Shown: piece after piece, positions 51,904 to 61,647 of the stretch
Numbering within the stretch: the first letter of the stretch is position 1
Layout: every line of letters starts with the position of its first letter
Origin: Verrucomicrobiota bacterium
GTDB lineage: Bacteria > Verrucomicrobiota > Verrucomicrobiia > Limisphaerales > JADLHS01
Reading direction: 5' to 3'
Assembly (NCBI GenBank): GCA_013140495.1
Contig: JABFSR010000231.1
Span: forward strand, 1-63,926
DNA length: 63,926 bases
Notes under the pieces: generated by a model
Databases searched by the model: none
Told to the model about the DNA's origin: nothing
The model's input: the letters and a program-made list of their open reading frames with translations, nothing else
Made by a program: the position numbers and the translations under genes

Positions 51904-53696
51904 GGTCGCGACCTCCGCAGTTCTGACAGTGTTGTTTCAAAGCGGGCAAGATGTGACGCCAGTTCAGTTGCTGACCGAACGGGTGCATAGCGGGCGAGGT
52001 TGCAGGATTGAAAGAGTTCGTGCAATGCGCCGCGCGTGGTTTCGGGCACGGCATCTGAACGGAGTTTCTCATCAATTACCGCCTCGGTGATTGCGGTGGC
52101 CGGGCAATCGAGCCGCTCGCCAAGCTGTTCTTGCAACAGGCGAAAGAGCAGCGCGAAAAAGTCGTCGGACTTGTTTGCGCCGGCCAGTTGGCGCAATTCC
52201 ACGAGGCCATTACGCATGGTTTGTTCGACCTGCCGACGTCGGCGCAGTCGAGGATTGTTCGCCAGAGAATCGGCGGATCGTCGCCATGCAAACGCGCCGA
52301 TGAACGCGAGAACCGGCACTGCGTTCAACGCAATGAACCAGGTTTGGGCTGCCAGCGGCGTTGTGTTGTCAACCAGCGTACCGGGGCGTTGTTTGATGGG
52401 CACGATGTCTATCTGTGCTTGCGGGGATTCTTCCCGCGAGTTTTTGTTTGCGGCGATGACGGGTGCGACGGCGGTGCCACCCGGACGAACGATGAGCCTG
52501 GTGGCTGGATGAGTTAGCGTGCGATAGGACTTCGCATCGGGATCAAAGTAGGAAAAGGAAAACGCCGGCAGTTCCTTGATGTCCGTGTTCTCAGGCGAGA
52601 CAATTTGCTCGAATGTTTTGCGACCCTGCAATCCGAATTGATCCGTGACTTCAACCTTTGATGTGGGCGGGTAGCTTTTGAAATCGTGCCACGAATCTTC
52701 CGTCTTTAGATTGATTGCATCAAGTGCGCCGCGACCTGAAATCTGCACGCGCACGGTGATTGGATCTCCTGCCGCGACATTCGTGGGCCCGATGGAAGCT
52801 GTCATCGTGAAATTGCCAATGGCACCGGAAAATTCGGCCGGGATGTTATCCGAAGGCAGGGGCAGTGAAGTCAGGTTTTGCTTCTCCGTCGCGAGTCTGG
52901 CCTGCGTTGATTGAGTGTAGCGCCCGAAGAAATCTTGTCGTCCACCGTAAAGATTGGCGGTCGCGTCGATCGGATTGATGAAAAGAGGTCCGGTCTTGAT
53001 GACGGCTACGGCGTACGAGAGCGGAATGACCGTAAATGGCGCACCGCCGACGGTCCGTTTGAACTGCTGGCCTTGGACGGGTTTTCCAGCGCTTATGCCG
53101 TCGCCGGACAGCGTGGGCGGTTGGAAACCGTCTATGTTGCCGACCTGCTTGCCGAGGTAGAGCCGGACTTCGCATACGAAGGCCTGGCCAACGAAGAATT
53201 CCCGCTGCGGCAGGACAAGCCAGAGAAAGGCGAGATTGGTGGCCAGTTCAGATGGTGGTTGAGCAGGATCTTGGCGTAGAATCTTCACCTTGAGCGGCGC
53301 ACTGGATAGTTTTTCTCCATTCACCTCTATTTTGAACGCCGGGATGTCGAAGTTTCCAGGTTGAGTGGCTGCAAGTGAGTAGATGAAAGATTGAACGCTG
53401 GTGCGCTGACCATTGATGATGGTGGTGTTCAGGCTGGTTGAACTTTCGACGAGATTCAGTCCGGGAATGGTTGGGAGATTTGGGCTGCCAGAAACCTGCA
53501 CATCTTCGAATTGCAACGTCAGCGTGAGCGTCTCGCCTACGACGACTGTTTCGCGATCCAGCGTGGCTTTAAGGGAGGCGGCATCTGCGATCAACACCCC
53601 TTTCAACAACAAGAACACAAGCATCACCGCGCGCCGCAGCTTGAACAAGTCGCGGGCGCGTGGCGTGAAGTTGGTTTCACACGACTGCCTTTCCAT
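51900..53696 (-). CDS. batD: BatD-family envelope protein
   Basis: 598 residues. Signal peptide around residues 25-40 (MLVFLLLKGVLIADAAS). Repeated Ig-like oxygen-tolerance modules: TLDRETVVVGETLTLTLQFE, SGSPNLPTIPGLNLV, ASIGPTNVAAGDPITVRVQI, GRGALDAINLKT. One membrane helix (TWFIALNAVPVLAFIGAFAWRR) and a cytoplasmic helical tail. Family BatD/PF13584, implicated in oxidative or envelope stress with BatA/B VWA proteins. Only batD-batE remain here; divergent from rpoN. Confidence 0.9.
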   Translation of the reverse strand: MERQSCETNFTPRARDLFKLRRAVMLVFLLLKGVLIADAASLKATLDRETVVVGETLTLTLQFEDVQVSGSPNLPTIPGLNLVESSTSLNTTIINGQRTSVQSFIYSLAATQPGNFDIPAFKIEVNGEKLSSAPLKVKILRQDPAQPPSELATNLAFLWLVLPQREFFVGQAFVCEVRLYLGKQVGNIDGFQPPTLSGDGISAGKPVQGQQFKRTVGGAPFTVIPLSYAVAVIKTGPLFINPIDATANLYGGRQDFFGRYTQSTQARLATEKQNLTSLPLPSDNIPAEFSGAIGNFTMTASIGPTNVAAGDPITVRVQISGRGALDAINLKTEDSWHDFKSYPPTSKVEVTDQFGLQGRKTFEQIVSPENTDIKELPAFSFSYFDPDAKSYRTLTHPATRLIVRPGGTAVAPVIAANKNSREESPQAQIDIVPIKQRPGTLVDNTTPLAAQTWFIALNAVPVLAFIGAFAWRRSADSLANNPRLRRRRQVEQTMRNGLVELRQLAGANKSDDFFALLFRLLQEQLGERLDCPATAITEAVIDEKLRSDAVPETTRGALHELFQSCNLARYAPVRSATELASHLARFETTLSELRRSRP

Positions 53697-53901
53697 TTAA
53701 CGTCGTCAGTGTTGTTTTTCGCGCCGCCCGGCGCAAGCATCCGTTCGGCGCTCCACTTCCCAATCGGAAGAATGGACAACACAGGCGGAAATTTGTTCGG
53801 AACGAGATTCATTTCGTCGCGTGAAAATACGGGGCTAGCCAGCTTTGTGCCAAGTTACAGCTTGAGTCTGGCGTGCGCGGTGACTACTTTATGCGCTGCA
53901 C

Positions 53902-55401
53902 ATGGCACAAGGCTTACATTTATCGCAGCGGCTGACACAGTCGCTCGTGCTCGCGCCGCAACTCCAGCAATCGCTGGCGTTGCTCCAGGCGCCCACGCTC
54001 GAACTCAAGGCGCTCGTCGAAACCGAGCTTCAACAGAATCCCGTGCTCGAGGAAATTGACGCGCCCGAGGGGGATGCAGACAAGGTTTCCGACGGTGAAG
54101 AACGCTCCGAGGCGGCGGATCCCGCTGAGCCGCCCGCAGACATTGATTCCGAAGGTGGCGAAAGCGGCAGGGCCGAAGCCGAGGTAGCAGACGAATTTCA
54201 AGCCGAGTTTGAGAAACTTGTCCAGATGGACCAGGAATGGCGCGATCATTTTGCCCAGACGAACCTTCCGACCCGCGCGTCCGCCGAGGACGAGGAGAAG
54301 CGGCAGTTCATGTTCGATTCGCTTGTGGCCGCCACTTCTCTCGCGGAACACCTCCTCGAGCAGGTGCGCGACTCGTCAATCAAGGAGGCAGATCTGCCCA
54401 TAGCGGAAATTCTCATCGGCAACATTGACGATTACGGGTACGTAAAGGCATCGGTCGAGGAAATTTCGACGCTCGGAAACATTTCAGTCGAGAAGGTGAT
54501 CGAAGTTCTCAAGGTCATTCAAACTTTTGATCCGCCGGGAGTCGGCGCGCGTGATTTGCGCGAGTGCCTGATGATCCAGCTTGAACGCGACGGCCAGCAG
54601 GAGACGCTCGAATACCGCATCATCCGTGATCACATGGACGCGCTCGGCAAGCGACGCATCCCGGAAATTTCACGTGGCACAGGCGAGGATATTGAAGAAG
54701 TGCAGGAGGCGATGGGGCGGATAGCGCGTCTTGAGCCGAGGCCCGGTCGCGCGTTCATGGCGAACATGGACCAGTTTGTCCTGCCCGAGGTGTTTGTGAA
54801 ACGCAACGGCGATGACTTCAGCGTCGCCACCAACAACGAACACATTCCGCATTTGCGCATCAGCAACGTCTATAAGGACCTCATGTCCGGCGGCGGCGAA
54901 AACTCAGCGGAGGTGAAGAATTACATCCGTGAAAAAATTCGCGCAGGGAAGTTTCTTATCAAGAGCCTGCACCAGCGGCAGAGCACGATAGCAAACATCG
55001 CGCGCCAGATCGTGGATCGTCAGCGCGAGTTCATGGACAAAGGCGTGGCGCATCTCAGGCCGCTGACCATGTCGGTCATCGCTGATGCGGTGGGAGTTCA
55101 CGAAACGACCGTCAGCCGTGCTGTGTCCGGCAAATACATGGAGACCCCGCAGGGCGTCTTCGAGATGAAATACTTTTTCACCGCCGGCCTCCAGACCGAC
55201 AGCGGCGCAGGCGTGTCCAACACCAGCGTGAAGGACATGATCGAGGAAATCTTCAAGGTGGAGGACACGGGCAAACCTTTGTCCGATCAGGAAGTGGTGA
55301 AGATGCTCAAGGACAAGGGCATCGTTATCGCCCGCCGCACCGTGGCCAAATACCGCGCCGAGCTGAACATCCTGCCGTCGAATTTGCGGAAGGTTTATTG
55401 A
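53902..55401 (+). CDS. rpoN: RNA polymerase sigma-54 factor
   Basis: 499 residues. Region I is Gln/Leu-rich (SQRLTQSLVLAPQLQQSLAL), followed by the acidic region II (about 55-100). The core-binding domain, the HTH region (SVIADAVGVHETTVSRAVSGKY) and the RpoN box ARRTVAKYR at 477-485 complete it. Directs RNA polymerase to -24/-12 promoters with enhancer-binding activators. Divergent from batD; followed after 62 bp by maf. Confidence 0.97.
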   Translation: MAQGLHLSQRLTQSLVLAPQLQQSLALLQAPTLELKALVETELQQNPVLEEIDAPEGDADKVSDGEERSEAADPAEPPADIDSEGGESGRAEAEVADEFQAEFEKLVQMDQEWRDHFAQTNLPTRASAEDEEKRQFMFDSLVAATSLAEHLLEQVRDSSIKEADLPIAEILIGNIDDYGYVKASVEEISTLGNISVEKVIEVLKVIQTFDPPGVGARDLRECLMIQLERDGQQETLEYRIIRDHMDALGKRRIPEISRGTGEDIEEVQEAMGRIARLEPRPGRAFMANMDQFVLPEVFVKRNGDDFSVATNNEHIPHLRISNVYKDLMSGGGENSAEVKNYIREKIRAGKFLIKSLHQRQSTIANIARQIVDRQREFMDKGVAHLRPLTMSVIADAVGVHETTVSRAVSGKYMETPQGVFEMKYFFTAGLQTDSGAGVSNTSVKDMIEEIFKVEDTGKPLSDQEVVKMLKDKGIVIARRTVAKYRAELNILPSNLRKVY

Positions 55402-55463
55402 TCCCAGTAATTGGCGCTTGGATTTTTTGCCCGCTTTTGTAAATTGGGGTGGGGATCAATCGC

Positions 55464-56045
55464 ATGAAACTGCCGCCACTGATTCTGGCCTCGGCTTCAC
55501 CGCGTCGCGCGGAACTGCTTCACGCTCTCGGCGTGGAGTTTCAGGTGGTTGCCAGCGATGCGCCCGAAATTCACGACGAACAACTCACAGCATGGGAGAT
55601 GGCGCTCATCAATGCCCGGCGCAAGGCGTGTGCGGTGGCAAAGAAATTTCCCGATGCGCTCGTGTTGAGTGCGGACACGCTCGTGTATCTTGATCGCGAG
55701 GCAAAACTATTCGGCAAACCCACTGATCTTGCGGACGCACACCGCATGTTGACCGAGCTTCAGGGCAAAACACATGCTGTGATCACCGGCGTCTGCCTTC
55801 TCGAACAGCGCACCCACAAACAGCGCATGTTTGCCGAATGGACCGATGTGAGTTTCCATCCGCTCTCCGCGAAACAGATCAAAGATTACCTCGCGCTTGT
55901 AAATCCCACCGACAAGGCCGGGGCGTACGCGATTCAGGAACACGGCGAGCGCATTGTGGAAAAAATTTCCGGTTCGTACAGCAATGTGGTTGGGCTGCCG
56001 ATCGAGTTGTTGCGGGAGGAAATGGCCGCTTGGGCTGCGCGTTGA
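55464..56045 (+). CDS. maf: Maf-like nucleoside triphosphate pyrophosphatase
   Basis: 193 residues from ATG 55464 with a G-rich site (GGGGTGGGG) ahead; GTG 55449 is possible. LILASASPRRAELLHALG is the Maf substrate loop; SADTLVYLD, GKTHAVITGVCL and KAGAYAIQEHGERIVEKISGSYSNVVGLPI are diagnostic. Hydrolyses dTTP/UTP or modified nucleotides as a house-cleaning enzyme. Convergent with the polyprenyl synthase (6-bp gap). Confidence 0.96.
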   Translation: MKLPPLILASASPRRAELLHALGVEFQVVASDAPEIHDEQLTAWEMALINARRKACAVAKKFPDALVLSADTLVYLDREAKLFGKPTDLADAHRMLTELQGKTHAVITGVCLLEQRTHKQRMFAEWTDVSFHPLSAKQIKDYLALVNPTDKAGAYAIQEHGERIVEKISGSYSNVVGLPIELLREEMAAWAAR

Positions 56046-56051
56046 ACCGGC

Positions 56052-56966
56052 CTACCGATCCCGTTTCAACAGGTAATTCGCAAGCGCTTCAAGCGCGACT
56101 GCCCGTCCCTTGAAAGGTTTCAAGGCATCAAACGCTTTGCCGGTGAGTTCAGCCGCAATCTTTCGCGAGCGTTCCAATCCCACGATCGATGGATACGTCG
56201 CCTTCTGGGCCTTCGTATCTTTACCTGCCGTCTTGCCGAGTTGCTCGCTTGTTTGCGTTACGTCGAGAATGTCGTCAATCACCTGGAATGCGAGGCCGAC
56301 ATGGTAGCCGAAACTGGTGAGAGCTGCGAGTTGTGTGGCAGAACAGTTGGCACTCATGCCGCCGAGTCGCGCGGAGCAGCAGAGCAGGGCGGAGGTTTTG
56401 CGTTCGTGGATGTATTTCAACTGGATTGCGGACGTCTTCTTCCCTTCACCCTCAAGGTCTGCCACCTGCCCGGCGATGAGTTGCAACGACCCCGACGCCT
56501 TCGCGATTTCGAGTATGATGTCGCGGTGCGAATAGCGCGGCCAACCCGCGGAGAGTGTCGCGATTTCAAAAGCCTGTGTGAGCAGTGCATCTCCAGCCAG
56601 TACTGCGATGCCTTCGCCGAAAACCTTGTGATTCGTCGGCTTGCCGCGCCGGAAATCATCGTTGTCCATCGCGGGCAGGTCATCGTGGATGAGTGAGTAG
56701 GTGTGGATGCATTCGACCGCGCAGGCCAGCGGCATCGCATCGGAGTCCCGCCCGTCACATGCCTGGGCGGACGCGAGCACGAGCGCGGGGCGCATCCGTT
56801 TGCCGCCCGCGAACAGCGAATAACGCATCGCCTTGTGAATAGTGACGGGCTTGGTTTTTTCCGACGGCAGAAAACGATCCAGCGCGGTGTTTACGGAGAC
56901 GGTACTGCGTTCCAGGAATTGTTGGAGATTGAAACCCGATTTGTTTTCTTTACGCGATGCGGACAT
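56052..56966 (-). CDS. ispA: (2E,6E)-farnesyl diphosphate synthase-type polyprenyl synthetase
   Basis: 304 residues from ATG 56966; the extra frame to 57095 overlaps the divergent neighbour and is not conserved. FAGGKRMRPALVLA, first Asp-rich motif HDDLPAMDNDD, GEGIAVLAGDALLTQAFE and second motif FQVIDDILDVTQT with GKTAGKD are FPP/GGPP synthase hallmarks. It condenses IPP with DMAPP/GPP. The short chain-length determinant region favours C15-C20 products. Confidence 0.94.
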   Translation of the reverse strand: MSASRKENKSGFNLQQFLERSTVSVNTALDRFLPSEKTKPVTIHKAMRYSLFAGGKRMRPALVLASAQACDGRDSDAMPLACAVECIHTYSLIHDDLPAMDNDDFRRGKPTNHKVFGEGIAVLAGDALLTQAFEIATLSAGWPRYSHRDIILEIAKASGSLQLIAGQVADLEGEGKKTSAIQLKYIHERKTSALLCCSARLGGMSANCSATQLAALTSFGYHVGLAFQVIDDILDVTQTSEQLGKTAGKDTKAQKATYPSIVGLERSRKIAAELTGKAFDALKPFKGRAVALEALANYLLKRDR

Positions 56967-57082
56967 GCGCGGAGTGTTGTAGGAAAAGGGCAGGAGAGGC
57001 GCAAGTGCGAAGAGTGGCGAAGGCGGAATTTGCGAATTGATTTCCCTGAAACAGAATCCACTCTCGGCTGTCAAAGAAACCA

Positions 57083-57763
57083 ATGAAGCCGTCACATCAC
57101 ACTGAATGGAAACGAGGCAGCCGCGCTTGGGTCTTCACTTTGGCGGCATCGTCCATTGCCTGTCTGCTGGCGGATTTCTACAAACTGTGTCCGATGAATT
57201 TGTTCACGGCGTTCATTTTCCTGCCTGCGCTGGTCGTGTTGTGCGGAATGGCCTTGAGGGATCGCACGCACGGTGACGGACATGTCTGGCGGGCTGTATG
57301 GATTGGAATGGCGGGCGGGTTGATCGCAGCTGTGGCTTACGATGTGTTCCGGTTGCCGTTCGTGTTTGCGCGTGAGTGGGGACTGGCGGGTGTGGTGCCG
57401 CCCATGAATCTGTTCAAGGTGTTTCCCCGTTTTGGCGCGATGGTGCTCGGGCAGCCCGTCGAGCAGGAACATTATTCCGTCGCGGCCCAGATCATCGGCT
57501 GGATTTATCACTTCAGCAACGGCGCGACGTTTGGTGTGATGTATCTTGCGTTGATTGGCGACGCGCGGAAACGTCATTGGTTTTGGGCCGTGCTTTTTGC
57601 GGTGGGACTCGAACTCGGCATGTTGTTCACTCCCTATACAAGCGTCTTCAACATTCCACTCACGGCGCGGTTTGTGATTGTTACCATGGCCGCGCACGGA
57701 ATCTTCGGCGTGGGCCTTGGTTGGACGGTGCGGAGACTCTGGGTGCGCTGGTTGCCGATTTAG
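57083..57763 (+). CDS. polytopic membrane protein, hypothetical
   Basis: 226 residues with about six hydrophobic segments, including LFTAFIFLPALVVLCGMAL, VWIGMAGGLIAAVAYDVFRL and FVIVTMAAHGIFGVGLGW. PVEQEHYSVAAQIIGWIYHFSNGATFGVMY is a distinctive loop-helix unit that I associate with small PVC membrane proteins but cannot name. Divergent from ispA (117-bp gap) and 77 bp before proA. Function unknown. Confidence 0.7.
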   Translation: MKPSHHTEWKRGSRAWVFTLAASSIACLLADFYKLCPMNLFTAFIFLPALVVLCGMALRDRTHGDGHVWRAVWIGMAGGLIAAVAYDVFRLPFVFAREWGLAGVVPPMNLFKVFPRFGAMVLGQPVEQEHYSVAAQIIGWIYHFSNGATFGVMYLALIGDARKRHWFWAVLFAVGLELGMLFTPYTSVFNIPLTARFVIVTMAAHGIFGVGLGWTVRRLWVRWLPI

Positions 57764-57840
57764 GTGAATGGTGTTTGAGTTGTTCTGCCTTCTGCAACTT
57801 CACGCTTTTTCAACGCGTCGAATCGGCGTAGTCTGTTCCA

Positions 57841-59130
57841 ATGAGTTTGATCGAACAGATGACCCTGCTGGCTCAGCAAGCCAAGGCCGCCTCGCGCGAA
57901 CTCGCGAAGCTGACGACCGCGGAGAAGAATGCCAGTTTGCTTGCGATGGCCGACGCTCTTGAAAAAAATTCAGCCGCGCTGAAGCAGGCCAACGCGCTCG
58001 ACATGGAAGTAGGTGTAAAGATGTCGCTTTCATCCGCAATGCTGGATCGCTTGAAGCTTGACGACAAACGCATCACAAGCATGGCGCAAGGACTGCGCGA
58101 AGTGGCGGCGCTCGCCGATCCGGTCGGAAGGGTGCTTGACGAACGCACGCGTCCGAATGGATTGAAGCTGCAAAAAATCTCCACGCCAATCGGTGTGGTT
58201 GTGATCATTTACGAATCGCGTCCGAATGTGACGGCGGACGCAGCCAGCCTCTGCTTCAAGTCCGGAAACGCGACGATTCTCCGCGGGGGCAAGGAGGCGT
58301 TGAATTCAAATCAACTCATCGCGCAGACGATGGTTTCTGCTGGACGCACGGTGCTTGGGGAAAGGTTTCCGACACACGCAATCCAGGTTGTTCCGACCTC
58401 CGAACGCGAGGCGATTCCCGCTCTGCTTTCGCTCACTCAATACGTTGACTTGTGCATGCCCCGTGGCGGCGAGGGATTGATCCGTGCCGTGACGGAGTGC
58501 AGCAAGGTTCCGGTGATCAAGCACTACAAGGGTGTTTGCCATGTGTTCGTGGATGCTGATGCTGACTTGAAAATGGCTGGCGAGATTGCGATGAACGCGA
58601 AGGTTCAGCGTCCTGCCGTCTGCAACTCGATGGAAACGTTGCTGGTGGACAAGAGCGTCGCAGAAAAGTTTCTTCCGGTGATCGGAGCAAGTTTGAATGA
58701 GAAGAAGGTGGAACTGCGTTGCGACGAACGTGCTCTTGGCATTTTGAATTCAGCACTCCGCACTCCGCACTCCGCCTTGAAATCCGCCACCGAGCAGGAC
58801 TGGTTCACAGAATACAACGACTACATTCTGAACGTCCGCGTGGTGGATGGCGTGCGCGGGGCGATTGATCACATCAACCATTACGGTTCGGCGCACTCGG
58901 ACAGCATCGTGACCCGGGACGAGACGCGTGCAAAACAATTTCTCGCCGAAGTGGATTCTGCCACGGTGTATTGGAATGCGAGCACCCGGTTCACGGACGG
59001 CGGCGAGTTCGGCATGGGTGCGGAGATCGGCATCAGCACTGACAAGATCGGCGCGCGCGGGCCGATGGGCCTGGAGGAATTGACGAGCTATAAGTGGCTC
59101 GGTATCGGGAGTGGCCAGGTCAGGACGTGA
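57841..59130 (+). CDS. proA: glutamate-5-semialdehyde dehydrogenase with small repeat-derived insert
   Basis: 429 residues. Reduces glutamyl-5-phosphate in proline synthesis. PIGVVVIIYESRPNVTADAA, SGNATILRGGKEA, MPRGGEGLIR, catalytic Cys261 in QRPAVCNSMETLL, and ASTRFTDGGEFGMGAEIGISTDK are canonical. Residues 301-313 (ILNSALRTPHSAL), between ELRCDERALG and SATEQDW, are extra compared with the family and are encoded by a TCAGCACTCCGCACTCCGCA repeat. They fall in a surface region where length varies, so activity is probably kept. Confidence 0.95.
   Translation: MSLIEQMTLLAQQAKAASRELAKLTTAEKNASLLAMADALEKNSAALKQANALDMEVGVKMSLSSAMLDRLKLDDKRITSMAQGLREVAALADPVGRVLDERTRPNGLKLQKISTPIGVVVIIYESRPNVTADAASLCFKSGNATILRGGKEALNSNQLIAQTMVSAGRTVLGERFPTHAIQVVPTSEREAIPALLSLTQYVDLCMPRGGEGLIRAVTECSKVPVIKHYKGVCHVFVDADADLKMAGEIAMNAKVQRPAVCNSMETLLVDKSVAEKFLPVIGASLNEKKVELRCDERALGILNSALRTPHSALKSATEQDWFTEYNDYILNVRVVDGVRGAIDHINHYGSAHSDSIVTRDETRAKQFLAEVDSATVYWNASTRFTDGGEFGMGAEIGISTDKIGARGPMGLEELTSYKWLGIGSGQVRT
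58744..58784. repeat. short repeat insert within proA (CACTCCG iteration)
   Basis: TTGAATTCAGCACTCCGCAC then TCCGCACTCCGCC: three near-identical CACTCCG units in frame inside proA. The wording matches dispersed GAGTGCGGAGTGC repeats of the kind seen elsewhere in these genomes (recollection). Confidence 0.55.
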
Positions 59131-59329
59131 AGTCCACGCGCTGCTCAGGTTCTTCAAATTGAAGTCTTCATTTCTTATGGAGCAAGGGATTCGACCGTTT
59201 TGGCGCTTCTGAAATCGAAATCCTTTCTTCGGCTGCGTCCTGGCGTCGCCGCATGTACATGCAAGAGGAAGTGTTGGACAAGGCAACGCGAAGCTGCTTT
59301 CTTCTTTTGCACACCCGCACGTACGACCT

Positions 59330-61582
59330 ATGAACAGACTGAAGTTCAATAGCATATTGGCGTCGCTCTATGTTCTGGCGATGAGTTTCGGCTTCTTGAC
59401 AGGTTCAAGCAGCGCAGCGCCGTTTGTGTATGAAACGGACTCTGAATTCCTGACGACCGGCGATTTCAATAGCGACGGCATAACAGATATCGCGGTGGTG
59501 GAGCGCAACAATGGATGTGTGCGATACGGTTACGGGTTAGGCAAGGGTACGTTCAACTGGCTGCTTGGTCGTTCGTGTGGCCTTAAAGCCATCACTGGTG
59601 TTGCGGTCGGAAGATTCTTAAATACAAAGGTGGACTCGCTGGCTTTTGCTTCCGAGGGCGACAACCTCGTTACGATCCTTGATGCCGAGGTAGGAGGTGT
59701 GCCGACCGTTCCGCTCATTCTGCCGATTAAATCGTTCGGTCCAAATCTCATCTATGCAGCTGGCAACGTCGGGTCCGGCGGGAGAGGCTTTGACGATCTG
59801 TTGGTGTTCAGTATCTACAACAACGATCCTGCGCCAAATCGTGTGGGCCTTTTACGCAACAACGGGAAAGCGTTCACTCAGATCAGCGAGGAGCCGACCA
59901 AGTTTGCTGGATTACGTGGAAAACGGCTCGCGCTCAAACGCGGTGGGAAGGAATACGCCGTCGTGATGAATGAGGAGGATCAAACTGGCCGGCTGATCGT
60001 GCAGACGATGGGCGTGGAAAGGATGAGCACAGTGTTGGAAATTCCAGGTGTCCCAAAGGGGAGCGATTATCTCGTAGGCAATTTTCGTGGCGAAGGTTTA
60101 CGCGAGTTTGTGTTTCACAAGAGCGGCGATTCTACAATCACGTGCTGCCCGATCATCGAATCCAAAGGCGAGTTTCGAGCTGGTGACATGAAATCTTTCA
60201 GGCTCCCGACGCCTATCAGCCACCTGATTGCCGTGGACGGCGACAAGAAGAGCCGACTCCTCGCAGTGTCTGGTGTTGCAAATACCGCGGAGTTGATGGA
60301 CTTCGATGGGGTGAATTCTCCAGTCTTGTCACAGGTGCTCCTTGGGTTTACGAACCGGTTTCTTTCTGATGCAGTGGTCCTGCCAGATGGGTTGGCGTTG
60401 TTCTCAATCGGTTACTCCATTACAAATATTCACTTCCCTCTGAGTAATCCTCGCAATGCGGTGTTTTACCAAGCTTACCAATTGAAATCTGATGGCAGCT
60501 ACACAATGGCTGGTGGCGGTCTATTGCCTGGACTTGAACAAGATTTCTCAACGGTATACCAGATTCACAAACGTATCGTGGAAACCCAGACGGAGAAGTC
60601 CGAGGCTGACATGAAGGCCTATACCAACATGATTCCCGGTACCGCACAACTTTATGGCACGCCTGATTTTAAATCGAGTATGGGTATGGACCTCGATTAT
60701 GAAATGGTCGCAATTCCTGGCGGGGAATTCTTTATGGGCAGTCCTGGTAACGAGAAAAAACGTGCGGCTGATGAAGGTCCACAACATCGTGCAAAGATTT
60801 CACCCTTTTGGATGGGTAAGTATGAGGTGACATGGAAACAGTATCTTCAGTTTGTGTACGGCGACACTCAATTTGAAAAGACCGAAAGGCGATCGACTCC
60901 TGCGGAAGTCTTTGCGGTTTCCGATGCCGTGACCCGTCCTTCCAAACCGTATGGAGATATGAGTTTCGGGTTGGGACAGAAAAGAGGTTTTCCGGCTATC
61001 GCAATGACGCAACATGCCGCGAACAAGTTTTGCCACTGGCTTTCTGCGAAGACCGGCCATTTTTACCGTCTCCCCTCCGAGGCAGAATGGGAGTACGCAG
61101 CCCGTGCCGGTTCAACGAACGCCTATTTCTTCGGCGATGATCCTGCTGAACTGCCCAAGTATGCGTGGTTCTTTGACAACTCAGATTCGACGTATCACGT
61201 GATTGGCAAGAAGCTTCCCAATCCATGGGGGCTTTACGACATTTACGGCAATGTGGCCGAGTGGGTGCTTGATCAGTACGACGAGAGTTTCTACAAATCG
61301 AACGCAGCGCAGGGTGTCGTGTCGAACCCTTGGAATAAGGCAGTCAGGCCGTATCCTCACTCTGTTCGGGGCGGTTCTTACGACGATGAATCTGACAGAT
61401 TGCGAAGCGCGGCGCGGTTCAAATCCAGTCCTGATTGGAAGGCGAGTGATACGAGTTTACCCAAAAGCGTTTGGTGGATTGTGGATCGTACCACAGTTGG
61501 TTTTCGAATCGTGCGTCCGCTGAAAATCCCGCCGCCTGAGGAAATGGCAAAGTACTGGTTCAGCGGTGTGGAAAAGGATTGA
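59330..61582 (+). CDS. secreted FG-GAP-like plus FGE-like (SUMF1-fold) protein, paralog 1
   Basis: 750 residues with a signal peptide (SILASLYVLAMSFGFLTGSSSAAP). The N-terminal half is a VCBS/FG-GAP-like propeller (TTGDFNSDGITDIAVVERNN). The C-terminal half (from about 460) has the FGE-sulfatase fold: MVAIPGGEFFMGSP, ISPFWMGKYEVTWKQYLQF, AMTQHAANKFCHWLSAKTG, YRLPSEAEWEYAARAGS, LYDIYGNVAEWVLDQY. The segment RGGSYDDESDRLRSAAR has no cysteine where FGE keeps its catalytic pair, so it is probably not a sulfatase maturase. Start ATG 59330. Confidence 0.88.
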   Translation: MNRLKFNSILASLYVLAMSFGFLTGSSSAAPFVYETDSEFLTTGDFNSDGITDIAVVERNNGCVRYGYGLGKGTFNWLLGRSCGLKAITGVAVGRFLNTKVDSLAFASEGDNLVTILDAEVGGVPTVPLILPIKSFGPNLIYAAGNVGSGGRGFDDLLVFSIYNNDPAPNRVGLLRNNGKAFTQISEEPTKFAGLRGKRLALKRGGKEYAVVMNEEDQTGRLIVQTMGVERMSTVLEIPGVPKGSDYLVGNFRGEGLREFVFHKSGDSTITCCPIIESKGEFRAGDMKSFRLPTPISHLIAVDGDKKSRLLAVSGVANTAELMDFDGVNSPVLSQVLLGFTNRFLSDAVVLPDGLALFSIGYSITNIHFPLSNPRNAVFYQAYQLKSDGSYTMAGGGLLPGLEQDFSTVYQIHKRIVETQTEKSEADMKAYTNMIPGTAQLYGTPDFKSSMGMDLDYEMVAIPGGEFFMGSPGNEKKRAADEGPQHRAKISPFWMGKYEVTWKQYLQFVYGDTQFEKTERRSTPAEVFAVSDAVTRPSKPYGDMSFGLGQKRGFPAIAMTQHAANKFCHWLSAKTGHFYRLPSEAEWEYAARAGSTNAYFFGDDPAELPKYAWFFDNSDSTYHVIGKKLPNPWGLYDIYGNVAEWVLDQYDESFYKSNAAQGVVSNPWNKAVRPYPHSVRGGSYDDESDRLRSAARFKSSPDWKASDTSLPKSVWWIVDRTTVGFRIVRPLKIPPPEEMAKYWFSGVEKD

Positions 61583-61647
61583 GATTTAATGAACAGACTG
61601 CCAGCCAGACCAAGCTTTGAAGGCGCTCGCTGTGTGTGTCCTTGAGT

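Noticed and set aside
53898..53916. sigma-54 promoter-like TGGCACAAGGCTTACA at the rpoN start
   Set aside because: The -12 GC element is missing and the match is made of the rpoN start codons themselves.
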